Shown in pieces: positions 35,661 to 47,700 of a stretch of DNA of 64,000 nt. Each line of letters starts with the position of its first letter. Position 1 is the stretch's first letter. This stretch comes from Acanthornis magna (Eukaryota; Chordata; Aves; Passeriformes; Acanthizidae), in NCBI GenBank assembly GCA_036785705.1, contig JAWUZG010000001.1, forward strand, positions 7,874,001 to 7,938,000, given 5' to 3'. Made by a program: the position numbers and the translations under genes. The notes below the pieces were generated by a model. The model was not told where the DNA came from. It made no database searches and saw only the letters and a program-made list of their open reading frames with translations.

Positions 35661-38600
35661 TGAAAACCTAAATCCCAAGTAAGCTGCAAAAGTTTACTGT
35701 TGAGATCAGTGACAAAGTGTTCACCCTTTACTGGTACATATAAATGCATAAGTGAAGGCTTCAGCACACATGTACCACATCTGTTTTTTGTAAGCACATC
35801 ACATCTACATTGCAGGTCAGCTAATAAAATGTCTTCTGAAAGAGGCCAAGTGCGTATGTGAAGTTTGTGTTCCATGTTTTTTTAATAAATCACAACAAGA
35901 CTTAATCTTCATCCTATATTCTGAAAAATACTAAGACTTTATCTTTAAGAATCTGGACTCCATTAAATTTGAAAGTGGCAAAAGATGCCTTTGAAATGCT
36001 GAAGTGTTACCTTGATTAACCTGGTTCCTTGCATCACATCTTGACTCCCTCTGCAACCACAAAGACCATCCCAATAGCCACAAGAGTCCTTCCATAAAAA
36101 GGAGTTTTTTCACAGACTCTGGCAGGGACTTGGAGAGCCCTAGTAATTTAAATGTGTACTGTTACCTGTCTGTGAGTAGAATAATCCTCTCATCCTTTTC
36201 TTTCCAGCCTCATTTCCATCACTGCCAGCCAAAGCAGCCATATTTTGGGACAGTGCTGTGGGCAGAGCTGATCCCTGTGTTGGGGCTGCATTCACAGAGT
36301 GCTGGGAAGGAAATCACATTTCCTTGAATTGCGACACAGGCATTTCCATCTCAGTGTGCTGTACAGGAGAGGTCAATGTGATTGCCACAACCTCCTGCAC
36401 GCATCTCCTGCACCTTGAGTGTTGTTTGATCGTCTCCCCCAGAGCACTGCTGCTGCACCACCTCGGCACTGAATTGGTCACTAGCTGCCATTTGCTTGAA
36501 AAGCTAACAAATTCAAGGCTGTGAGCTCTTGCTGATATGGTTGCCCGTTTGGGAAGTGTCTTTCTGTAAAAGACAGGAGACCACTCTCAAACTGACTCCT
36601 TGTCCACCTTCACATTTGTGTTTTCATTCTTGAGGCAACCATCAGAAGACATGCTGAAAAATGGAAGCCATTCCATTGTAAAAGGATGAAAATCTCTCTG
36701 TAAAATTATCTGGGTTACAATTATCAGCCTCAATATTTCATGTTTTATTTCTAACCTACAGTACCAGCTCACAGCCTGGAGAGATAAATATTTTATACTT
36801 TTAATTTAATCACTTCCTGTGCACTGCATAATATTATATCTCTTTGTAGGCTAGATATTAGGAACAGCAGAATCATTAATTAATGCTTTCAAATAAGATT
36901 TAATTCAGACTTTTGTGCCTTTAGAATAAATAAATAATATCTTCTCATTATCATTATCTTTTTATTAACAATCTTACTTCTTAATACAATTTACTACATA
37001 ATTAACAATGTAATATCTTCTTAAAGGCACTCATCTATTAAAATAAGCAACTTTGGGTCAAAAACCCAGAAAAAAAAACATGAAAAAACTATTCTAGAAC
37101 AAGTAAAAATTACATAAGGGGCAAGAAACCTTTCAACTCTGGAAATGCTCTTGAAGTGCAGCAAATTCAATATATTACTAACAAGTTCATAATTGATGGT
37201 CCCTGGAAGGGGAGATTTTGGGAACTGTGAGACCCACAGAATGAAACCGTGATAAAATACCTGTAGGAATATGGAACATTTTGGTTCCCTTTATGGTTAT
37301 TTTTTAATCTCAAAGCAATAATGACATCCCCAGAGTGTCATGCTTTAACACAGATGATCTCATCGCTTTCTTCTTTCCCTTAGCAGAAATAATATTTAGA
37401 AGAAATGCAATACATGTAATAAAGCTGAGCTTCAATAAAAGACTAAATTGTACACAAGTTAATGCAAAAGAATCTTGAAGACAGATCATGAATGCAGTAA
37501 TAAACCTATACCCATTTCTTGATTGTACCATTGTGGAAAAGTGGACCCTGGCTCATGGGGAGCTTGTGTTTTAGCTTGTAAAAGTGGCTTATGTAATGGG
37601 TGGGTGTTGGGAGACTGCAAATGAAGGGTCAGGCAGGGAAAACAGAGAATTCACCACCATGGAAGCAAGTCTTAGGTGGAAATTACCTCCATGAGTGGCT
37701 GCAGAATGAGTGGCTGCAAAAGAAAATATGCAGTCAGTATTCCATGGATCACACACTGGTTTTTTGAAAATATTGAAAGACTGAATTAGATTTGAGGGCC
37801 TGTGGCTTGTTCTTCTCAAATCTGTGAATTAGCCTGCACTACACTAGGGTGCAGTCAAGAAATGCCAGAGTGTGTAGCCAGTGTTTTGTGCTAGAGTGCT
37901 GGTGGGGCTTGAGAATACAGCACCCCTAAGGAAACCCAAAGCTGATGAGTGGGACATTCAACACCTGCCTTCTCACTTTACCTGGATCCAGGAACTTCTA
38001 AGAGAAGGGTGACCTGGTGTGAGAGGACCCAGGGAGCAAAGAAAGGCCACAAAAGTGAGGAAGAACATTCCAGAGAGTGGTTGAGAGGAATGTGATTTGT
38101 GTGTGCCCTCCTGAGGGATCAGAGAGTGCATGAGAAGAATCTGCCTCAGATGGAGGGACCAAGCTTGAGTGACTTCCACCATCACCTTTCTCAGAAGAGC
38201 TTCTTGTTCATCAGCACCCATAAAAAGCAAGTCCCAGCATTATTTCAGAGCAGCCTGGGTGGCTATGGGGGCAGGAGAGGGAAGCTCTCCTGCCTGAGCA
38301 GCTCCAGTCGGGGAGGAGGCCATCTCTGCAGCTCTGTGTGTGGGTGGTGGCAGCCAGCAGGCAGGTGCTGCCAGGGCTTGGCAAAGCGTGTGTGTGTGCC
38401 TGGAACAGGAGCACTGCCAAAGGCACGCAGCTCCTGATGGCAAATGTTTGTCAGTGCTGGCTGAGGCCAGAGCCAGGCTGTTTGCACAAGTGCAGTGCTT
38501 CGAATAATCGTGAGATATCCCCGAACTCCCACAAAGTGTCCTTCGGTGAAATCCATCCCTGAGGTTTTGGCAGAACACTGAACATATGCACTCATCTCTC

Positions 38601-41600
38601 AGTGACAGAACCTGCTGTTTCTCATATATTCTTCTTAGTCACAGAAACCTTGCACTCAGATTATTCCCATAGCTGTCTGTTGTCGTGTTTTTGTCAAAGG
38701 TTGCCTGCTGGCTGTTCCAGTACAGTGTAATACTTTCTGGTACTGTCTATGTACCTGAGAGTAGCTGCAGGGACACAAGCCCCTTTACAGACAGACATTT
38801 ATTCAAGAGGTTTAAACATATGAAGCAAAAACAACGGCTTTAAAATTAAATATCCTTTGCTTCAGGCACTGGCTTCTTGAGAGGTAAATGAGGTCAAGAA
38901 GATGATGTGGTGTGTGTGAATTTAACAAGGCAGAACCTGGCAGAATAACCAGGCCTGGATCACTGAGTGCTGCTGTATCCTTTGCCTGGATGCAAACTTT
39001 ACATGAATAAAAGAAAAAAAGGAATTTGTGTACTAAAAAATAGAGTGGATTGAAAAATAGGTCAGCATGCCATGTGCAATTCATAGTGCATATTACCTTA
39101 AGTATTCCTCAGGGCCTGATCCTTAAATGTGAAAGGATTTTAAAAAACCTGTATCAGGACAGAAAGGAGCCAATACCTGCTGTATTTTCCTAGAATAAAG
39201 GCCTTAGATTCAGCCTTATTTCTGTACCACATCAGTGCATAATGCTAAAAAACTTCAGGGACACATTGAAAGACAACTTCTAAGAAAAAGAACTCTTGTA
39301 AAGACAGGGGCTGTCAAATCATTGTTGAAAAAATTGGAGTACATTTTTATTGTGATGAACACATAAAAATATCTATTATATTAGTGCTGGGAAAAGAGTG
39401 GAGCTGTGTTTTCTCCGAATTGGAAGGTATTTAGACAGACCTGAGACTCACAAATAAAAAGCTGTAGATTGAACAAATGAGTTTGTGAAAGGTGAGACGA
39501 AGCAGAACTTCTGCATTTCATACCGTTCCAGTCCCTTTCCCATGAGCACTCAGATGACTGTGATTTTTGTACATACTAATGTTTGAGAAGGAGCTTTTGC
39601 TCATAAAAATATGAATAATGATGTTTGAAAAAATCTGTTCATTCAGAGAGCATGTGCTGCCCAGATAATTTACTTGTGACTCATGAAGAGTAAAGGACAC
39701 AACAAAAGATGCCAAGTTAAACACACAAAAGCTAGGAAGTGACAGAAACAGGTAAATAACCTTTGTTCAATATCTTTGTGTATGTGTAATACTAGATTAT
39801 TTTAATTACATAATCCTATGCTTATTTTCCCCCTCAGATATTCCAGATATCCATATTATTAGAGCTCAAAAATGCCTTTGTTTCCTTTACCATAAATTTG
39901 TTTTTTCTTAGAGGCATTTTTTTGTTTTGCAGGTCAGATCCCTGGTATTCCTGAGATCTATGGAAAGGAGGTTACAGAGCAATCCAGGCACAAAGCCTTC
40001 CCCTGACCACAGCCTGATGGGACCAGGATGGAGCTCAGCTTTTGGGAGCCCTCAGGAGCCATCGTGCAGGACCACATCTCGCCTGCCTTCAATAAAGAGT
40101 GACCAAGCTTTTCCCTTTGAGCTTTGCTCACAGGAAAGAGTGGTTTAAATATTTATTCACGGTATGTAAACTGTGGAACAGAAGCGGTTTTTCAAGGCAG
40201 AACGTATGATTTCAGTTCGGCATGAACCTAAATAAATGATTTCCAAAATAATACATCCACTAAGACTTCTTGATACCAATTAGGGTAATTTTTTACTTGC
40301 ACACAGTTAAGATATAAATCCTAGGCCATATAAATATTTAAAAGTTCTGTCAACCCAAGGGAGGTCTAGCAAAGGTCTACTGGTGATGAGATGTACCTTA
40401 ATCTTCTCAACATTTTTATAGCTGCTGTTGAAATGTGTAAGATGCTGTTCTGATCCAATTTCTGCCATAGTTTCTGAAGATTTATGACAAATGAATCTTT
40501 TGCCAAAGGTAATTCTTCTAGGAAAAACTCTATCAGTTTAATGGGGGAAGAAATTGAGTAGAATGCTTATTTTTTATGCTTTGAGAGGTCAAATATCTGC
40601 TTTCATTTGAGTAAATGGCTTTGGGGAGTTGTAGGCAGTTAATTTTCAATACAATCTATTTTATTCAGATATGAGATCTACAACAAAAAGAGGGAAAATG
40701 TAAGCACTGCATATGGCATGACTAGATCAGGAAGAACATACATTATAAATTATTTTCTTTAAAAAGATTCATTCATATTTCTATCATCTACATTAGATGA
40801 TCTCTGTCCTGAAATAAGGCTTATCCCTTTCCCCTTCCCTTGACAAAATCTGGGGTCAGTTTTACAGAAAAGAAATAGTGAAAGTTAAATTATTTGCCCA
40901 AGGTCACATTAAAAACCTGATAGTGAAATCAGAAATTGAACCTACATTATCTGATTCCCTGAAAGGTTTAGGTACTAATGTGACCATTTTTCCTATACAT
41001 TTCTTTTTCTTTCACTTTTGTGTTTGACATATCAGGCAGTGTATTTCTACATCCTTTCTTTGTTAATCCTCAGAAGCTTTACAGAGCCACAATAGCAGGA
41101 CACACACCATATCAAATATCTGCCATGTACAAAGCAATAGCTGTCCTCACACAGAGCCCAGAGTTAGGCAAGGATAAATTAACACCATGTCCAATAATTC
41201 ACTCTTCTCTGCTATTTGATGTAATATATATCTCAGCTATATGACTGATGGCTAACTTTAAATACAAAGAAAGACAACACAGGGGCTTGGGGTTGGCTTT
41301 TTTCCCCAGATCTTTGGTATTTATTAGGGTGGTTTTTCAGCTGATAATCAGCTAAGTGGATTTGTTCGGAACGGCCAGTCTCAAACAGCTCACAAACTGC
41401 TCAGAATAAAGGGACTGGAAAACCTTTTAGCTGCATGACACAAGAAAAAAGAGTGTCATTTTTAATCTTCTCTTTCTAAGCCAGCACGGCAGGCAGGGTG
41501 ACAGGCTCATTGGCCTCTGTGTGCAAATGCACACGACAGCTGAACTCCCTTGTAATTCAGCAGGGCAGCGAAGGATGCGCTTGGTGCTTTGCTGCGTTGG

Positions 41601-42132
41601 GACTGTTTCATTCAGGGGCTGGAAGCCCTTTGAAGCTGCACTAGCCCAAATGTCCTGCCAGGGAGCACTCTGAAACGGGAAGGATGAGGGTCGTGGACCT
41701 CCTGAGCAGGCAGATGGAATCCAGCATGGGAGGTCTTCAGTGAGAGCCCAGCCAGCCTGCCAACCTCGGGGACACTCAGCAGGGGTTAGAGCCTGGTCAC
41801 AGCAACTCAGCCAAACCAGGACTCCCGCCAGCTCCTGTAGGATTCATAAACTCCATGGCTTCCCTCATCCAAAGAGGACCTGGGCACCATAAAAGTGGTA
41901 GGTCTAGTGTAGAAATAAAAAAGAAAAGCCTTGTGTTGGGAGGAAAGGGTTGAAAGCAGAAGGATGAAAAGGAGGTAAATTCACTCAAGTGACCTTGCAG
42001 CTGGGAATGCCAAAAATACCAGGGTGGGGAAACCCCAGTTATTATGCCTGGTGTTGTTCATCCTCTCCCCGTTTTAAGTAGAATTCCTGTGTAGAAGTAA
42101 CCCACTCTCACAGACACACTTGGTCCTCCTGC

Positions 42133-42134
<2 letters not shown>
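35661..42134. other. Intergenic, mostly unremarkable
   Basis: It contains a GC-rich patch at about 38240-38460, a very AT-rich stretch at 36800-37100, and the ancient-repeat candidate at 40855-40985 listed separately. No gene was recognised. Confidence 0.6.
40855..40985 (+). repeat. Probable ancient MIR/L2-related amniote repeat
   Basis: The string tttgcccaaggtcacattaa, then tgaaatcagaaattgaacct and a cut-off ctgattccc, closely resembles the shared core/tail of MIR and L2-type retroposons (tgcccaaggtcacacagc, gaacccaggtctcctgactcc). Such copies predate birds and are normally badly eroded; this one keeps its landmarks in order. The match is from memory of the consensus. Confidence 0.55.

Positions 42135-42176
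<42 letters not shown>
42135..42176. repeat. (GA)21 dinucleotide repeat
   Basis: Twenty-one uninterrupted GA units lie after gctg. This is likely a polymorphic microsatellite. Confidence 0.97.
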
Positions 42177-42178
<2 letters not shown>

Positions 42179-43005
42179 AAATCTCAGAGATCATAAAAGC
42201 ACAGCCTTGTGATAAACTGCACATGCATGAAGCCCTGTGGGCACTGGGACAGACTGAGCCTGCAGGAGCCTGTGTCCCCGTGTTCCTCTGCTGCCCAGTG
42301 TTGTTAGAGAGGTAATTAAATAATCTGCTCATTGCCTTTCAGCTCTGCTTTGCTGGTCACCCTGGTTACCTGCATGTGTGGATCCACACACACCTTGAAA
42401 ACAGCATCAAAAAGTCACATGGTATTGAACAGATCCTGGACTTATCTCCTGTGTTTTGATTTGCTCCTTAAAATTAAAAATCCATTATACCAGCCAAAAG
42501 AGCCATTATTTTAGATACTTGTAGGTGTATCACTTTCAACATGTTTAATAAAATAAAGCTTGCTGCACAGACCAAGCATTTTCTATGGTTGTTTCAACAT
42601 TTTTTATTCCACCTTGGCATAGCAAGTTTCCCTTAAAGCAGAGATTGGTTTCAGTACTTCATCTCCACAGGGCAGTGTAACTTCAACTTATTATTTATGT
42701 ATAATTGCAGTTTGCCTGAATTAGACTGTAATTACAGCCCAGAACCCACAATGCTGCATCCATTTCAACTTTCAGCAAATTTTTGTATTGTTAAGATTTA
42801 GTTTCTATTTTCTCAGGTTCTTTTGCTCTGAGTAGAAAACCAGATGAATCTTTCTGAAGCTATGCAAGTAATTTAGGCTGTAACGGAAAAATATGTCAGC
42901 TTTATCAATTTTTCTCGGATCCTGTAACAAAACATGGCAAGCCGACTTCTTTGCCGAATTCTTTCCTCCTTTTTAAAACATAAATTGTCTTGCCTTTTTT
43001 TTTGC

Positions 43006-43100
43006 TACAGACAGACAACGACCTTGTACTTTATATGGTGTGCTTCATCCTTGTAATCTCAGAGCACTTTATAAATAGATGGAAGACATCAAAGAAGGAA
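43006..43100 (+). repeat. Possible ancient conserved retroposon remnant
   Basis: ttatatggtgtgcttcatcc followed by aatctcagagcactttataa resembles the 'atagcacctttcat...tctcaaagcactttacaaa' motif found in old amniote SINE/LINE tails. It is preceded by a strong acceptor-like tract (ttttttttgctacag), but no coding exon follows that I recognise. Confidence 0.3.
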
Positions 43101-44682
43101 AAGAGTGCTCAAGGGCAGAAGCATCACACCATGGTTCTTATTAAGGTAGTAAACCATCCTTTACTTAAAGGGACCATCCCCTATATCTTTTATTTGTTAA
43201 TAGAGTTACTGCCTCCTCCAATTTACTTCATGTGTCATGGGACTAAAAGGAGAGCTGAATCAATCAGTAAATCTCACAGGAGAAAAAATTATTTAACTTG
43301 ATTAATTTGCTTATTACTGTAGAATTTCACCTTGAGAGTCTTTCAGCAAAAAGAAATAGCTGGAAACTTCACCTTTCCTACTAAAAAAAAAGCCCACCAT
43401 CTTTCAGCCAAAATCTACTTTGAAATACAGACTCATGACAGAGGCTTTGCAAAACTGCAGGTCCAAACTGGATTTGGTACTTGATATTTTCTGCATGTTT
43501 AGCTACCAGGTTAAATGAAATTCTTATTTCTAGATTGATCACTTTATCTCATTCCAAGAAAAATTTAATATTCCAAAATAAAGTGAACTCTGATTATTAT
43601 GTAACTGTTTTACATTCGAAATATGCTTTATCGAATAACCATTTTTCCAGAAAACAAACTCCTTTTGCTAAGAAGCGTGGTACTGTGCTCTTCACCAGCA
43701 CACACCCATTGAAACTGCTGCAAAGAAATCTTCAAAGATAAGATAGCAGAGGAGTGCTGATACCTACTTTGTGATTGCTAGCACTGGAGCATGACCTCAG
43801 TTGCAACATCAGCATCTTCACTCCTACAAAACTTGACTGCTGGTTCAGTACCTGTGGATAACTAAGACTGTTGCCCATCAAAAATCTACCTATCAAAATA
43901 ACTGCAAAATCTGCTCTTTAAATAAAATAAGCCATTTCTCTTTAAAAAGTGACTGCTTTCCATAAAATTTAAAATCAAAATACAGGCTGTATTCTCACAG
44001 TTCAGAAATGCTGGTGTGGTGCTTCGTGGGGATGGCAGTGCAGGCCACTCGCATTTCTGGTGGCAGTAGGTTCAGACCTCTTCTGGTGCAGAGAGCAGGA
44101 GGTATGATCATGAGCTGCCTCAGAGTACCACACAGCATTTTCTAGTCAAAATTTTCCACTTTTTGATCAAAATGTGTTGTTGGGCTGCAAGGTCAGCTGT
44201 AACATTACGTGGAGGTTTCTTTCCTTTCAAGTCACAATTTTTTATAGTCAAAAGGAAAAAAAAAAAAAGGTAGATTAAATGAACCCAAATGTGCTGCTGT
44301 TTATCTTCTGGACTGAATGATTTTATCAGGATCATCAAATTTCCACGAAACCTGTGTTTATGCTTGCTGTGCTGATGTTAACAAAAACACCACCCCCACG
44401 CAGACATTGCTCAGCTCGGAGCAGGGACATTCTTCCCGAGGGCTGACCTCAACATTTGCCAGACGTGCCATGAATGAGGATCCCTTCTGCAGCTTCTCCT
44501 GGGGTGCTCTGCAGGATGGATGTTGTGCTAGAAGAGAGAGGTTTCCACCTCCCTTTCAGGGAGATTTGTGCCCAGCATCTTCTCTCCCACAAGGGCTGTG
44601 AAGCAGCTCTGTGTCTCAGGACAGCAATCCTTACTGCACCAGATTTATCATGCTTGCTCAATAATGGGACATTTCAAGCCAC

Positions 44683-44769
44683 TTTTTTTCTTTTTTTTTT
44701 TTTTTTTTAAATTTCCTTGGAAATCGTCTAACCACAAAAGGTTAAAAAAAAAAACAAAAAAAAAAAAAA
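44683..44769. repeat. Poly-T and poly-A runs facing each other
   Basis: A T-run of 26 bases with one C (44683-44708) and an A-run of similar length with one C (44744-44769) are separated by 35 bases. Together they form a near-perfect A/T inverted repeat. Confidence 0.95.
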
Positions 44770-47700
44770 CAGAGGTTGTAAAGAATTTGGAATGAATTTA
44801 CACTCAAGCCACCGCCCTAGCAAGAAAATAAATATTTGTGGCCGTGTCTGAAAAGTGCATGTCAGTCCCCCAATGTGGTTGCCAAGCCTGAAGGGCAGTT
44901 TTTGGTGCCTGCTCCCTCTGCAGCCTGTGCAAGCAGCTGACGAGGGTTGTCTCAGAGCAAATATTTGAGGCTTGGCAAGAAAACACTGCTCTCCCGTTGT
45001 TTCCTGGATGGCATGTTTGTTCTGAATGAGCTCTTGGAGCATCAGGGTAGTACAAAAAACATTTTGGGATAAGATCTCATCCAGAATATATGCAGGATAC
45101 AGCAACTACTTCCCTGGATGGTTAAGAAAGTGGGAGATTTTTTTCTCCTGTGAGACAAGTTTATCTTGTTGATATATCTGGTTGCTAGTTCTATTATGAA
45201 GATAAACAGAACTGTTCACACTGAAGGCTAATCTTTTAAATATTGGAAGTGAGGAACTCAAATATACAAGATAAGAGAACAAAATTAAGAAAAGACAAGG
45301 TAATAAATTATAGCAAGGACAAATACTGGGATTTACTAACAGTGATCTCAATTTAAAAAACCCCAAACAACCAAACCGTGAGTGGTCCTGAACTCTAAAC
45401 AGAGGTACTTAACAAAGGCCACGCAAGGGATCTCGAGGTAATGTCAGAGCCCTTCAGTAACAGACATCAGTGAAATCTAATTAATATCTGCTTTCTGAGC
45501 AATGGGTTAACGACCTGGGCCATCCCTCACCAGGGTCCCATGTAGCACTGTATGGGGGGGCATGGGCTGTTGTCATTTTTAATGGTGGTAATGTTTGGTG
45601 TCATTTTTAATACCCCCTGTAATGTTTATATTATGAATACAATTATTTACTCTACTGCATCAAAAGGTGTGTCATGATTTATACTAACAAATTAAATGTA
45701 ATGAGATTTGCCAGTGGAAATCCTGCAGCATCTTTTCAGTGGAGTAGAATGTACAAATACATTTCCATAATTAAACTTTTTATAGCCTGCTGGAGTATAG
45801 TTTATTCACATGCTTTGGAAATATTAGGGCTAAAAATCAAAAGGCAAAATCAAAAAATTAATAAAAAGTTTAAAATACACCATTTCAAACCCAGGTGGAG
45901 GCACTGTCTTGCAAACCTCCCATTTCCTTTCAAGCCCTGAACAGACGGTGCCTATGAGTAGCACAGAGCAGCTTAGACCCACTAGCAGAAACAGAGCTGC
46001 ACAAATGGATTTGTAGAAGAAAGGAGAGGTATTGTTCTTTTACTAATTAAAAAATCCTGACTAAAACCACCAACTCAAGCTTTGGAATTCCGCTAGGGTT
46101 TTAAATAAGGCCACAGTTGTTGTGTTTGGGAAGCCTGGGAAAGCCTGCTCAGGCTGGGGCTGCGGAGCCACAGCAGCAGCTCAGTGCCCTTGGTGAGAAG
46201 GTGCCCTGGAGCTGCAGCAGGGCCCAGGGGACTGACCAGACTAACTCCAGAGCCAACACTGGCACAGGAAACGTGGGATGTTCTCAGAAATCGCTATATG
46301 GTACAGACAGACCCTGAGTGCTAAAATTCCTGCTGTTTTCAGTTGTGTTGGCTAACTCCTCCTTACAAGACTATTGCATGTGTTAATAACTAATAAATAT
46401 TACCCAAAACAACAAAAGCATCATGGGGGTCTTACCATGATGATGGTCCATCTTCTCATTTCAGGATATAAATAAATTTAGCACATGAGGCTGAGCTGCC
46501 ACAGCTCAGCACAAGAGCCAGTGAAGTTGTCAGGTTGGTTAAAAGGGGCTGGAAGCATAAGCCTTCAGCTCCATCCTCTCACCTAATTCAAACAACAATT
46601 CCATTCACATCAGTGGCTCACATCAGGAGAAGGAGAAAAAAGGAGTCAAACCCTACTGGGATGGAGCAACGTGGGGTTGCAAGCACTGGAGTTCCAGGGC
46701 CTCACTGGAGCAATTGTTTTCTAATGCTGTATTTCATCACCAGCTTCACTTGAGATTTGAGATCTGACCAACACTGAGCCCTTCTATTTTACTCAGCACT
46801 GTTAACAGGGGAAATTCTAAGAGGCCCATTAAAAGTAGGAAAAAAGCAGAACTTGAAGTCTCATGACCTTAAACCAAATAATCTTGTGACACCCCAATGC
46901 ATGGAGAAAGAATAGTTTGCAGAAACATGTGATTAGGGATAGAATAAAACAAGTAAGAGTGGAAAGGAAGAATGAGGGGGACAGGCAAGCAGAGAGGCAG
47001 AAATTCATTCCTGTGCACTGGGTAACCCTTTTGTCAAGACACCTGGACTGGGAAGTGGAACCTGCAGCCTGTCTGCCTCATTCAGAAGCTAAAACACCCC
47101 CAAAACCTGAAAACAAAACCTGTTTCCATCAAGAACTAATTAGAAGATATTCTCATATTTCATTGAAGTTTGGGCTTTTTTTTTCTAGGAAGTGAGCTCA
47201 GTATCAGAAATCTTAAAATGAAGGGGTGGGGGGGAGAACAAGTTTTTTTATATGTAAAAGTCTCATGATTTTAATCCAGCCAATTTAATGGTTTTGACAT
47301 TTGGGTTTACTATACTAAGAGTTGAATTAACTATACTAAGATATATGAGGGCAGCACTCATGTTGAACAATCACATGTGCTACCATATGCAAAACAGCAG
47401 ATTTATTCTGCTAGATTCACTTCAAAAAGTGAATTTAGCACTGTTAATTGCAAGGATTTACCTTCATCAGAAAAATTTAGCTAGGAACACTGCCTAACTT
47501 CCAGGCTGCAATTAAGAGCAGGAGCAGCAGGTCTGTGATTTTTACTTTCATTGTAAATAAGTTCAGCAATTCCATTTTGAAACAGAAGACAAGTCTACAA
47601 AATATTCTTAAGGTGCCATTGCTGGTTTTACTGCTTAAATTTCAGTTGCTGTCGTTCACAGTTGTCCAGAAAATAAATAAAATCATGCTTCTTGGTATCT

